Position numbers and translations under genes: made by a program. Positions 13,591 to 26,024 of a stretch of DNA of 64,000 nt are shown piece after piece. This DNA is from Gliomastix tumulicola (lineage: Eukaryota > Ascomycota > Sordariomycetes > Hypocreales > Bionectriaceae). The stretch spans positions 430,500 to 494,499 of the forward strand of contig BCHX01000011.1 of assembly GCA_001599755.1 (NCBI GenBank). The letters are read 5' to 3'. The notes beneath the pieces are model-generated. The model ran no database searches, was not told the origin of the DNA, and was given only the letters and a program-made list of their open reading frames with translations. Numbering within the stretch: the stretch's first letter is position 1; each line of letters opens with the position of its first letter.

Positions 13591-14521
13591 GAAGTAAAGT
13601 ACTTCTAGATTTAATTAAAATATTACTAGAAATAGAAAAGGTGTTTTTAATTAAAGTAGAGGTTACTAGAATAGTAAGATAATATCTAGCTAAAAGAGCT
13701 AAATTAGGAAATTAAGTAGAATTAAACTTTTAATAGTTTAAAGGATTAGTCTAGTAGATATTAGTAAATTATATAAATAATTTAATTATAAAATAATAAA
13801 CTTACTTCTTTTAAAAGCTTAGATTTAGCTAAATAAGTAGTATATTACTTCTTAATTAGAATATTACTTATATAAATATTATCCTTATTAGATAATTTAG
13901 TAGATAAATTAAATAATTTAGAATTAGCTAATTTATCTACTAAATTATTAATAAAACTAATAGAAGGGGAAATTAATTCCCTACTTCTATTAAGATCTTT
14001 AATACTAGTAAAAAATTAGTAAATAATATATAATTTAAATATAAAATAAAACTACTTATAATTTATATTTAGCTTTAAAATATTTAAAAATAATAGTATT
14101 TATACCCTTAAAATAGGCTAGAAAATTACTATCTTAAAAATAATAAAGCTTATAATAAGGGTCTAATATTATACTTATTAAATAAGTATAATATTTCCCT
14201 ATATTATTAGTAGTTAATTTCCTAGGGAAATATTTCTCTAGTTTAATTAATTCTACTTTAGTAGCTTTATTTAGACTAGTAAAAAATTTAAACTATAAAT
14301 ATAATTAGTAAATAATATAATTATAATAAAATAAAATAAAATAGAAAATAAATACCTCTTTATTTTATTAAATTTTACCTAAATAGATTTATTATAGCTT
14401 ATTTAGGTTTTTATATATAATATATATAAATAATAAGCTATCTAGTAGAGTAATATATAATTAATCCTATAAGTAAGTAGAAGGCTTTAGAAGGACTTTA
14501 AATAAAGCTTTTAAATAAATT

Positions 14522-15054
14522 AAGTTAATTTAATTATATATTATAAAACTTCTATTTATATATTAGTAGTATATATAAAGCACTAGTAGGGAGGGAAATT
14601 AGTATATCACTATACCTTTAATTTTTAACTAATTAAACTACCTAGCGCCTATAAGCCTAGGCTGCCTGCCTTAATCTAATTAAAGCTACCTACCTTTATT
14701 AAGCCTGCCTCTATAAGGTCTACCTTTACAAGGTTAGGCTATTATAAGGCGAGGTGGCTACCTATTAATACTAGAGTATTATCTTACTTAGTTTAACTAA
14801 GTGTTTAAGCGGAAACACTTAGTTAGACCAAGTGAGATAACACTCTAGTACTAATAGGTACTACAATAATATTTTACAGAGGCCTAGCTACTATAATTAT
14901 AGGGGCCTTAGCGCTATAGGGCCAGGCTAGGCTATTTCCAGCGCCTTAGCCTATATAATAATAGGTCTACAGTATAAGTTAGTATAACACCTAGCGCCCA
15001 CATATGCCACTAATATATAAATAGAAGTTTTATAATATATAATTAAATTAACTT
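14522..15054 (-). mobile_element. Short TIR element, subfamily A, inside right hAT copy
   Basis: Mirror of 6957-7489 at exactly the corresponding place, with a perfect 8-bp duplication AATAAATT (14514-14521 and 15055-15062), the reverse complement of the left copy's duplication. It was therefore already inside the hAT element before that element was duplicated. It contains the 98-bp palindrome at 14761-14858. Confidence 0.88.
14761..14858. mobile_element. 98-bp palindromic micro-MITE, more RIP-altered copy
   Basis: Same length and site as 7153-7250 and flanked by TA (14759-14760, 14859-14860). Against the reverse complement of the left copy I count about eleven differences. All but one are C or G in the left copy changed to T or A here, so this copy kept accumulating RIP-type changes after the duplication. 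Confidence 0.83.
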
Positions 15055-18015
15055 AATAAATTAAATAGTCCTATTTATCTTCTTTAAAGCTTATTTCTTG
15101 AAATTTATAATTTATTAAATTTAACTAAATATATTCTAAAGGCTTCCTTAAATCTAAAGTAGCCTCTATTATATAGTAAGTTAAATTCTAATAGGTAGGG
15201 GTATTTAAATAAGGTTAGCTTTATATTATAATATAATATAAATAAATAAAAAAGGAAAGAATATACTATAAGGGATAAATTTCTACTTTAAGGTTAATAA
15301 ATTAGAAGATAAATATTTAGTTATTCCTTCTTCTAATAGCTTCTAATTTTCTATTATAAAATATATTATTATAGAGATACATCTTAATTAGGTAATAATA
15401 TCTATAATTTAATTAGTTTTATATAATATAATTAGAAAATAAAATAACTTACTATTTAAGATAGTTTTATCTAAATTTAATTTAAATATAATATTTTATA
15501 CTACTAAATTAATAATATAACTTATATAATATATATTATTTTTAAAGGGTAATTTTATAGCCTTATTATAACTTTCTTTAAAAGTAATTATAAAGGTATT
15601 ATTATTTCCTATATTATTATATATAATACTATAATAAATTAATTAGTAAATAGATTAAAAGTGAAGGTTATTATATAAATACCTAAAAATATACTTAAAG
15701 GTTAAATAAAAATAAGAAGCTATTATTTTCTAAAATTTAGAAAATAAATATAACCCTATATAAGAGTTAAATAATTTTTTAAAATCTAGATTTAATTAAT
15801 AAATATAATAAATAATATAATAAGGAAAAAAACTTACTAATAAGCTTATAATTAAGTTTAAAATTATTATCTATAAAGATAATAATTACTTCTAAAAAGG
15901 AAGCCCTACTATTAAAGGTTTATATATTAAAAGTAAGGGAAAAAGTCCCTAAACTCTCTATATTTTCCTCTAATTAAATACTTAAATTAATTAAGCTAGA
16001 TTTATAGATATTAATTAAAATATCTTTAATTTTATACCTATTAATTAAGGGGTTATTTCTATAAATTAAATTATTTAATTAATAAATTAATATAATAAAA
16101 TAAAAATAAATAACTTACTTATTATAGTAGTATAGTAATTCTTAAAAGGTAAACCTATAGTTTAAAAAGAGAAGTTATTTTTAATAAAAAAATTAATTAT
16201 TTTATTAATAGCTATTTCCTCTAAAAATAAGGTTAAAATAATAAATATTTCCTAATAAGACCTTTTATACTATAATTTAAGGCTAAAAATATTTGGATTT
16301 TTAATAGTAATATCTTAATCTATTAATTAATTAATTAATAAAAAGAGAAATTAATATAAAAATAAATAATTAACTTATAATACTTTTTAGTATATTCTAC
16401 TATTTAATTAGTTATAATTAAAGGGTATTTTTATATATAATAGTAGATTAAGTTAGAAGTTAAAATACTTTTAACTTTCTATTTACTTTTCTAACTATAA
16501 CTAATAAAAATAATAATTAGTAAATATAATTTATATAATTAATAAAAAAATAATAAACTTATATTATATATATATAATATAATAAGTAATCTTAATTTTC
16601 CTAAATAAGTAATAATTATTACTTAAATAAATCTTCTTTAAAGATATAAACCTTTAAATTAGTATTAAGTATTAATTTATAATTAGGTTAATTATAAATA
16701 AAGCTTAATTATTAAGAAATAACTAAATTTATCTTATTATTATTAATATAATAAATTTCTAATAATTTAGATAAAATAAAGGGTTTAAAATTAGAATCTA
16801 TAGTAAATATAGGTAAATAGATAATATATAAAAGATAAGTTAAAGGTGAGGATTTATTTAATTTTATAAAGGGAATTAAAAGATATATATATTTAATTTA
16901 AAAATAATTAAATACTAACTATTTCCTAGGAAGTATATAATTTCCTAGGAAATATTAAAATATATATAATATAATACTAAATAATATATTAGAAATTAAA
17001 TTATAATANATTTATATAAATTTATAATAATTATATTATTAATTATATAATAAATAACTTAATAGAATACTTCTAGCCTTCTATAGAGATATTAAGTTTA
17101 ATTACTTATAAGGAATTATAAGCTTTATAAGTATTATATTAGCTATATATATAAGCTTATAGTATATATTAAATAATAGTACTAAAGTAAGCTAGAAAGA
17201 GTAATAAATAGNGCTAAATTAAGGTTTNTTAGTAAACTTATAATTTTNAAATTAATTTANAAAAAAACTAGTATTTTANAAAAAAGTAGTTTTAAATAAA
17301 TTATTATAAATTAAATAAATTANCTATAGTANTATTAAGATTTTTATAAGATAAAATAGTATAAATATAATATATAAAAACTACTAGAAAATTAAAGTAA
17401 ACTTACTAGAGTGAGATATTTAGCTATTAAGTAATTTTATATTTTTTAAATAAATTAGAGAAAACTAATATTTTAAAAATTTCTCTATTTAAATTAATTA
17501 TTATTAATTATCTAAAATAACTACTATTATTTACTAAGTAGTATACTATATAAAGACCTTAATACTAACTATAAATACTATATATATATTATTATAGTTA
17601 TTACTAGTAAATATATTTAATTATTTATATACTTATTTTTAAATAATTATAAATAATTATAATTAGATTACTAATTATTTAAAATAATTAGTAATTTAAT
17701 TATAATTATTTTCTATAATTAATTAATAATTAGATTATTTTAAAATAAATTATTTAAAAAAATTAATAATTAAATTATAATTATTTTTAATAATTAATAA
17801 TTAAATTATAATTAGAAAAATAATTAATAATTAATTAACAATCAGATTATTTTCCAACCCTGAATTATAGTGCCTGGGCCTCTATAAAACAGTGTTGTGG
17901 CAGCCGCCTTGCCTTACAATAATAGCCTGACCTTGCAGAGGCTAGCCTTATAGAGGTAGACCTTGTAGAGGCAGAGGTAATAGAGGCTGCCTGCCTTAAT
18001 TGAGGCCACGCTGAT

Positions 18016-18122
18016 TAAGGCAGCCGGATTGAGGCAGCTGGATTGAGGCAGCTGGATTGAGGCAGCTGGATTGAGGCAGCTGGATTGAGGCAGCTGGATT
18101 GAGGCAGCTGGATTGAGGCAGC
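18016..18122 (+). repeat. 14-bp GC-rich minisatellite
   Basis: About seven near-perfect units of CTGGATTGAGGCAG sit in the right half of the split subfamily B element. Related copies of the family carry one or two units, so this array expanded here by slippage or unequal exchange. Confidence 0.88.
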
Positions 18123-19084
18123 CTGGGTGAAGGTAGAGGCCGCTGGAAGAGGCCGGGCCTAGGTACTAGTAGTCTAATTAGCTGAGGCCTAGAGGTATAG
18201 AGAGGTACTAAGAGCCCCCCTGCCTAGCGCTTTGCACGTGCCACTATTGTGCGAATAGACATTTTATATTATGCGATTAGACCTACTTATATAATAACTT
18301 AGCTTACCTAGCTTAATATTATATAATTAATAAATATACTAAAAGTATAATAACCTTTAGTAATTAAATTAAAAAATCTAGCTACCTAGGTAAATAGGCT
18401 TTAAATAATACTACTTTCTACTATATTTATACTAAAATCCTAAAGGTAATTAAAAGAGAATTTAATATTCTATAAATAATATACTTAGCCTATAATTATA
18501 TAGGCTTAGGATTTTAAGTCTTTCTATAGTTTTAAGTTTTAAATATAAAGACCGTTAATATTAATTCTATTATTAGTTAATAGATTATATCTACCTTATA
18601 AAGTAGAGGTTATTAAATATTTTAATAAATAACTAAATTTATTAAGCTTTCTCTTACTAGGACTAAGATAACTAGTAATTAGATTAGAACTATTTACTAA
18701 TTTTTACATAAATCTAACTTAAATAAAATATTCCTTCTTTTATATTAAATAATGTAATTATATAACTTAAGTATATATACTAGTTATGCATTAATATATT
18801 CTATTATAACCTAACTATAGTTTTAACACTTATATTTAAATAATTATAAGTAAAATAAGCTTAGGCACTCTAATAAAACTAAGATTGCTCTTAATTTATC
18901 TAACTAAATAACTTTACTATAATAAATTATTATATTACTACTTTTAAGCTAAATATCTACTAATAGTTCTATTCTAAAATAGTATGCTAGGGCAGAAACA
19001 TATTATATAATTAATATATATTATTTTCTACTTTAAGCTTAGTTTATAACTTAGAAACTAGAGATTATATCTTTTATAAAAGTA

Positions 19085-20170
19085 ATAATTTTTCTAATTT
19101 CTTTAAATATATATCACTCTACTAAATAAAATTATCATCACTTTTAACTTAAGTCTTTTATAATAATTTGTTTTCATAGTACTATATTAAGATCTAAGTT
19201 ATATACCTAAATAGTATATTTATTTAATTAAAGCTAAAGCTATAATTTAAGAAATAAAAGTTATATTCTTCGTAAAAGTAAGATTTTTCCAATTTATTTA
19301 AATATATCTATAGCTTTACTGAAATAAACTATTACTCTTTAAAAAGTGACCTATTTAATATAATTCTATTACTATATAGCAGGGGCGGAAAAATAAGAAT
19401 TATATAATTCTTAATCTTAAATTATGACTTTTATTTAATTATAGATCTAAGAAATAACTAGCTACTGGTTATTAATTTTCTATAGTTATTTAATATATTT
19501 AATACTTAGATTATTAGTTATTAAAATAATTAATAATTAAATTATAATTACTTAGTACTTTTTATAAGAATTTAGCTTTAATATAATGATCTTTCTTTTT
19601 AATTAAATATTCTAAGTATACTACTTATATATATATATAAATTAAGTGCTAATACATCTTATTACTATAGAACTATAATTTTAAAAGTTTTTATTAAAAG
19701 ATTTAGAAATAAGGTTATTGAATTTAAGAAAAGTGAGATTATCTCTAACTTATCTAAATATGTAATTTTACTAGAGTAAATTACTACTATTTCTTATTTA
19801 AACTTACTATAGTAGTTTAAGCTTCTAATAATATAATATAAATATATTTTATAGCTTTATTCTATATTTTTCTAGTTAAAGCCTATTTAATAACTTAGAA
19901 AACAAAAACTATATTTTAGTTTAGAAAAGTAGGATTTTTTCTAATTACTAAATATATGATTTACTAAAATAAGCTATTAGTGCTTTTAGATTAAGCCTAA
20001 TATAGTAGTTTAGTCTTATTATAATATAGTATTATAGCATAAGTATACTATATAGCATAGATGTATACTTTTCTAGTTAAAGCCTAATTTATAATTTTGA
20101 AAAATAAAGACTACATCTTTTATAAAATTAAGAAAATCCTAATTTAGCTAAGTATATAAATTTAGTAAAA
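19085..20170 (+). repeat. Diverged hAT-type subterminal repeats, possible third element
   Basis: The phrase TTTTTCTAATTTATTTAAATATA followed by a TTTACTAAAATAAA-like segment recurs loosely at about 19085, 19275, 19735, 19925 and 20135, matching the ~197-bp unit of the flanking hAT copies. A CAGGGGCGGAAAAATAAG sequence at 19379 resembles a hAT terminus. No matching opposite end or target duplication was found, so this is probably the remains of another hAT family member. Confidence 0.4.
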
Positions 20171-20371
20171 TAAATTAATACTACTTTTAAACTAGATTTC
20201 TAATAATACTTCTATTATAGAATAGTATTTTAGCTTATATTAAGGATTTAAGATTTAATTTATTAAATAAGTTAAATAGTTTCTAATAGTTTTATATTAA
20301 AAGAAGTAAAAATATTCAGTAAATATTTAAATAAATAGTAAACAACTAATATATTTAATCTTTAATACTTT

Positions 20372-20931
20372 AAGTTAATCTAATCGCACATTATAAAACT
20401 TCTATTCGCATATTAGTGGCACGTGCAAAGCGCTAGCAGGGAGGGAAATTAGTACATCACTGTACCTTCAATTTTCAACCAAATAGACTGCCTAGCCCCT
20501 GTAAGCCTGGGCTGCCTGCCTTAATTAAGGCCGCCTTAATTGAGGCCGCCTCAATTAAGGCGGTTAATTAGGGCACTCAATTAAGGCTGCATCAATTAAG
20601 GCAGGCAGCCTCTATTAAGCCTGCCTCTATCAAGCCTGCCTCTGCAAGGTCTGCCTCTGCAAGGTCTGCCTCTACAAGGTCTGCCTCTACAAGGTCTGCC
20701 TCGGCAAAGGTTGGGCTGTTGTAAGGCGAGGTGGCTGCTGTAATGATATTTATAGAGGCCTGGCCACTGTAGTTATAGGGGCCTCGGCGCTGTAGGGCTG
20801 GGCCAGGCTATTTCCAGCGCTCTAGGCCCATAGAATAACGGGGCCACGGTACAAGTCAGTACAATGCCTAGCGCCTACACGTGCCACTAATGTGTGAATA
20901 GAAGTTTTACAATGTGTGATTAAATTAACTT
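20372..20931 (-). mobile_element. Short TIR element, subfamily A, well preserved
   Basis: The element lies between a perfect 8-bp duplication AATACTTT (20364-20371 and 20932-20939). Its ends AAGTTAATCTAATCGCAC and GTGTGATTAAATTAACTT are subfamily A termini with C-to-T and G-to-A changes. Its interior is the reverse complement of the 9345-9858 interior. A 15-bp tandem unit TGCCTCTGCAAGGTC (five or six copies, about 20632-20712) is expanded here. CpG sites remain, and no ORF is present. Confidence 0.9.
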
Positions 20932-23310
20932 AATACTTTTAGCAAATTACCTTATTATATTTATTAATATAAAAGAGATAAATTATTCTTTATAATTAAT
21001 TATTATAAGCTAAATATAATTATAAAGAAGAACTAGATTCTATTACTATCTACTAAAGAATTAAGAGATTAACTTATAAATAATAAGGCTTTTATAATAT
21101 TTAACCTTAAATAAGCTTATATTTTATAAAGATTAAAAAAGAAAATAAGTAAAAAACTACCTTAAAAACTAAATAAAGTCTTTATAAGTATATAGCTATA
21201 TTATCTAGCTTTATAATATATATTTATTACTTTTAAATATACTCTTAATTATATGCTTTAAAGATACTTTAATTAATTTATAGTAATCTACTTTAAGAGT
21301 TCTTTATAATCTTAAAATAGCTAGTTATTAAGATAAATAATATAATAAAATTATAATTAAGCATAGAATTCTAATTTATAAAGATAATTACTCTAAGAAA
21401 GGAAACCTTACTTACTATTAGAGGTGTACTATTATATTAATAAATAATAAATTAAAATTTAAATAACTTCTTATTATATAATTATATTATATTTAATATC
21501 TTTTAAAAAAATAAAGTTCTAAATAGTATTATAAGCTTTACTTAGTATATACTATTTAATTATACCTATTAGTTATAAATAGTTAAATATATAACTTTAA
21601 AATATAGTTAAGAAAAGCTTAATAGTTTAAATAAGATTTAAATTAAACCTTTAATAGGAGTTAATATAAGTAATAACTTAAAGTTATTAATTTTCTTGAA
21701 AATATAATAAATTTACTTATATAAGGTAATATTAAACTATTAATATAAACCTATAGAAATTATATTATATTAAAGCTTTATTTTATTAGTAGAAATTTAT
21801 TACTAATTAATCCATAAAAGCAGTAGTTTCTAGTACTCTATTAGTAAATAAGAAGTATTACTATATAGAGAGACTTTATTACTTTCTAGGAAATGAATTA
21901 AATTATAAGTAAATACTTTTATTTAGTTATTTTATAATTAAATATATCTTTTTTAATCTCTCTTATGAAATTAGGTATATTATTACGCTTAATTTATATC
22001 TTTACTTTACTGTTTAACTATTATCTATTTACTTTCTATTTATTATGAATTTTACTCCTAAACCCTCTATTTAATTAAAACTATCAAAGAATTAATATGC
22101 TAAATAAAGTTAAATAAAATTTATTATTATTTAATAATAGAAGCTTTTCTTAGAATTATTTAATTATAAGTATATTATAATACTAATTTAAAGATTTACA
22201 CTTTTAAAAAAAACTATTTTAAAGACAACTATTATCTACTTAGTAAATCTAAATATATTATATATATAATATAGAAGATTTTTTTTAAAATAAAATATTA
22301 ATTTTAATTAATTATTATTATTATTATTAAATTATAATTAAAAAGATAAGTAAAAAATATATTTTATATTAGCTTTTAATTTATCTTATTACTATTAATA
22401 AAAGTATCTTATAATTAATATAAGCTTATACTTAATATATGTTAGAAAGTGTTATAAGTTACTCTTTTATTTTATATCTTACTTTATAAACTAAATATAA
22501 TATAATTTAAAGTATTATAATTAAGGATTCTCATAGCTTTTACTCTAAATCAAGGTAGAATAGACTACATTAAGGAATATTTATTATTTTAAACTTATTT
22601 TTCAAAAAAGTTAATTAAAAAAGGATTAATTTTCTTCTTAAACATGATATCTCTTCTTAAATTCTTAATATACCTTCTTTTAGTTATACTACTATAGTCA
22701 CTAACTTATTTATTCCCTTGCTTTATTAACTTACATTATATTAACTTACTTTATAACTTATTCTTTAAACTAATAAATATAAGATAAAAGACTATACCTA
22801 GTTTATTAAATCTGAATATCTAATTAAAGGAAGATATATATAAACATTAAGAACTATTTTATTCACTTTTAATATATTAATATTTAATAGCTTATTTACT
22901 ATCCTATAATATAACTAAGAAAGCTAGTTTATAATAAATTAAATAAAACTTATAATTTAAAAAAAAAAGTGACTTTTTTTTAAATATAGAGTTTAATTAG
23001 AATTAACTACTACCCTTTTAAATATTACTTGTCCCATGTATTTAAAATACTAAATATTAGTTTTAATATTTATTTACTTACGCTTATCTTTTTCTCTTTC
23101 TAATATTTCTATAACTATAACTCTCTAATTTTTTAATAGTTATATTATTAACTATAATGAGAAATAAAAAGCTTCTATAATTAGTTGAAATATAATTAGA
23201 ACGTATAATAAAATAATAAGCTAATATTAAGCTATAATAGCTTAATCAGGAATTAAATTTAATTAAACCTCTAATAATTTAAGAAGTTAATCTATATAAG
23301 TATTAATAAT

Positions 23311-23769
23311 GAGTAGGTCTAATCGCACAATGTAAAATGTCTATTCGCACAATAGTGGCACGTGCAAAGCGCTAGGCAGGGGGGCTCTTAGTACCTCTAT
23401 ATACCTCTAGGCCCGGCCTCTTCCAGCGGCCTTTACCTTCACCTAGGCTGCCTTAATCCGGCTGCCTCAATCAGCGTGGCCTCAATTAAGGCAGGCAGCC
23501 TCTATCACCTCTGCCTCTGCAAGGTCTGCCTCTGCAAGGTCTGCCTCTGCAAGGTTGGCCTCTGCAAGGTCGGGCTGTTATTGTAAGGCAAGGCGGCTGC
23601 CGCAACGCTATTTTACAGAGGCCTAGGCGCTGTAGGGCCGGGCCGGGCTATTTCCAGCGCCTTGGCCCACAGAATAACGGGTCTGCGGTACGAGGCGCTA
23701 CAACGCTAGTGGCTTGCATAGGCCATATTGTGCGATTAGACATTTTACATTGTATGATTAGACCTACTC
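23311..23769 (-). mobile_element. Short TIR element, subfamily B, best preserved copy
   Basis: The 459-bp element runs from GAGTAGGTCTAATCGCAC to GTATGATTAGACCTACTC. TIRs of about 45 bp contain the doubled TCGCACAAT motif. The interior includes GGCTATTTCCAGCGCC and a short TGCCTCTGCAAGGTC array. It is GC-rich with intact CpG, in sharp contrast to both flanks. The flanking octamers (TTAATAAT, TTGTTTTT) do not match, so this copy's flanks were rearranged or it is a recombinant. Confidence 0.82.
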
Positions 23770-25504
23770 TTGTTTTTTAGATATATTCTTATTTAATCCT
23801 CTAAGAGTATTAAAATAATATTTAATGTCTTTAAATGTTATACTATTATACTATAGAAAGTATTATTACTACTACCTTTAAATTTCTATCTTTAATTTCA
23901 ATATCTTCTAGGGATTAAATTTTTTATATTATAATTTAGGAAATTCCTAAGAATATATAATTTAATCTAAAATATAAAGGTCTAGGTTTATATTCTTTAT
24001 TATTAAATTAAATATATATAATTATTTATTAATATTAGTTTAAGCCTTATTTCTACTTATAATAGTTATAAATATAATTAATTTAAAGGTTATTTATTAA
24101 GTATAACCTTTTTAGTATATATTTAAAGTTTAATTATTATAAATTTAATACATATATTTTAGTAACTATTTAAATAGTATTATAGATCTTCTTTTAAGTA
24201 ACTATATATATTTAAATACTTTTATTAAATCTATTTTATCCTCATATTATACTAAAGTATAAATTCTTAAGTATAATAATTAAATTCTTTAATATATTAA
24301 CTATTAAAATAAAATTAGCACTACTTACTATAAATATATAGAATATATTTACTTTTTAAAGTAATATAAAATAATAAATCTTTAAAAAGGGTAAGAGATT
24401 TAATAAAAATATAAAATAGTTATTATAATAAAACTATAATTATTATAAAAAAAGCTTCTTCTTATAGTTTAAAAGTATTTATAAAAGTATTTATAGTAAT
24501 ATTTATTTATTAATATTAATAAGTTCTAGTAAAACCTAATCTTTATAGTATTATAATAGTAACTAAAGATTATTTTATTAAAATAAATTTACTTTATATT
24601 TAAATTCTAAGTTATTATAAATTTATATAATTATTAAAAACCTATTTTTAATTTTTTATAACTCTTTAAGTATACTCTTTTTAAAGAGAGTAAGCTTAAT
24701 TATTTTATTTACTATAATTATATTATTTATATTAAGAAGAGCTATAAATAAAGTATTAGTAAATATAAGGTAATTTAATAAAGCTTATTTAGTTTTAAAC
24801 TTTACTTAGTATATATAGCAGGTTAATCTAATGTAATTAGCTATTTATTTATTTTAATTATATTATTTAAATTTCTTAAAATATTACTAAAGAGTATTAT
24901 TATAATTAAGTATAAATTTATATTATTAATACTAAATTTATATTAATACCTTTAATCTTAGTTAATTATTTTTAACACCTATAGTTACTATAATAACCTT
25001 AAATTTATTTCTTTATAGTTTATTTCCTTATAGGTTCTAATATTAAAATATATTAATAAGTTAAAGAGGTTATAAGTATTAAAATTTATTCTACTATAAT
25101 TACATATGCTATATATTAAATAATTCATCTAGTATAAATCTATTTCAAGATTAATAGTATATATTTATTAGATTATTATATAAAATAAAATCTACGTATT
25201 TATTTATTATATTTTAATAATTTAATTTATTTTAATTTAATATAAATATATTTAAACTAAATATTCATAGTATTAATAAACTCAAAGTTAGTATTTTTTC
25301 TATAATAAAAATAGAAAAAGATATTTAACTAATTATAAGCTTAATTAATTATGCGTTTTTTTTTATTATACTTAGGTTCTTTTATTTAAATCTTTAAGCG
25401 ACTTAATATTATTTAAGAGTTCAACCTCATAGTATAATATATAAAAGTATTTAAGTATTATTATAATATTTATTCTTTTTATAATTAATAATAGCTTTAA
25501 AAAA

Positions 25505-26020
25505 TAAAATTATATTTATATAGATGAATTAGTTTTTATAGGTAAATATAATATTACTCTTTATATTCTTTCTAGTATATTTAGCTAAAGGTAGTGAATT
25601 AAATTTAATTTAATTTTAAAGAGTTAAATTAAATTAAATTAAATTAAGACTACTTAAAGATTTATATTAATAATAGTATTATTAAACCTATTTATCTCTA
25701 ATAAGAAATATTATATGACTATTAATAATAGTAATGATTTAATTTTAATTAAAAAAGAAATAAAAGATAGTTTTATTTATAATAAATATAGTAACTTTAT
25801 AATAAAATTATATTATTCTAGATTAAACTTAACTTAATAGTAGTAAATAGTTAAAAGCTAATTAGTTCTACTTATTTTATTTATAATTAAAATGCTTTTA
25901 ATAAGTTCTATAAAATTATTTTATTCTCTTCAAAAAGTTGTATTATTTAATTCTTTTAACTTCTAGTAGAACTATTTAAAGGTCTTACTTATTCTACTAT
26001 AACTAGCTTTAATAATAATA
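25505..26020 (+). repeat. Direct-repeat copy 2 (partner 1-545)
   Basis: Same block order as 1-545, in direct orientation, about 25 kb away. It keeps slightly more G and C (for example an AAAGGTAGTGAATT stretch), so it is less completely AT-converted than its partner. The copy ends at the start of the LTR-like repeat at 26025. Two direct copies this far apart could be LTRs or simply two dispersed copies of one family; I cannot tell. Confidence 0.55.
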
Positions 26021-26024
26021 ATAA

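Larger units (their letters stand above)
12557..17862 (-). mobile_element. hAT-like DNA transposon, RIP-degraded (right copy)
   Basis: The element runs from CAGGGTTGGAAAATAAT to ATTATTTTCCAACCCTG, with canonical CAGGG/CCCTG termini. It is flanked by a perfect 8-bp duplication AATTATAG (12549-12556 and 17863-17870), so this is a genuine hAT insertion into a subfamily B element. It is the reverse complement of 4120-9153. Across roughly 4680-7490 the positions of the two copies add up to exactly 22011, including eight N calls. It is about 270 bp longer, partly because it has three rather than two ~197-bp subterminal units. No transposase ORF remains. Confidence 0.9.
12390..18288 (+). mobile_element. 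Short TIR element, subfamily B, split by a hAT insertion
   Basis: The ends GAGTAGGTCTAATTATA and GCGATTAGACCTACTT are bounded by a perfect 8-bp duplication ATATAATA (12382-12389 and 18289-18296). The element is 12390-12556 plus 17871-18288, about 585 bp when the hAT element and one copy of its duplication are removed. The break lies in the conserved GGCCCCTATAATTATAG block that is continuous in the 10674 and 9345 copies. The right half contains a 14-bp minisatellite (18016-18122). CpG sites are retained in the distal part. Confidence 0.9.

Noticed and set aside
7000..24000. Tandem GC-rich islands as a possible CRISPR-like array
   Set aside because: Units differ in length, have terminal inverted repeats and target duplications, and lie in eukaryotic DNA; they are transposons.
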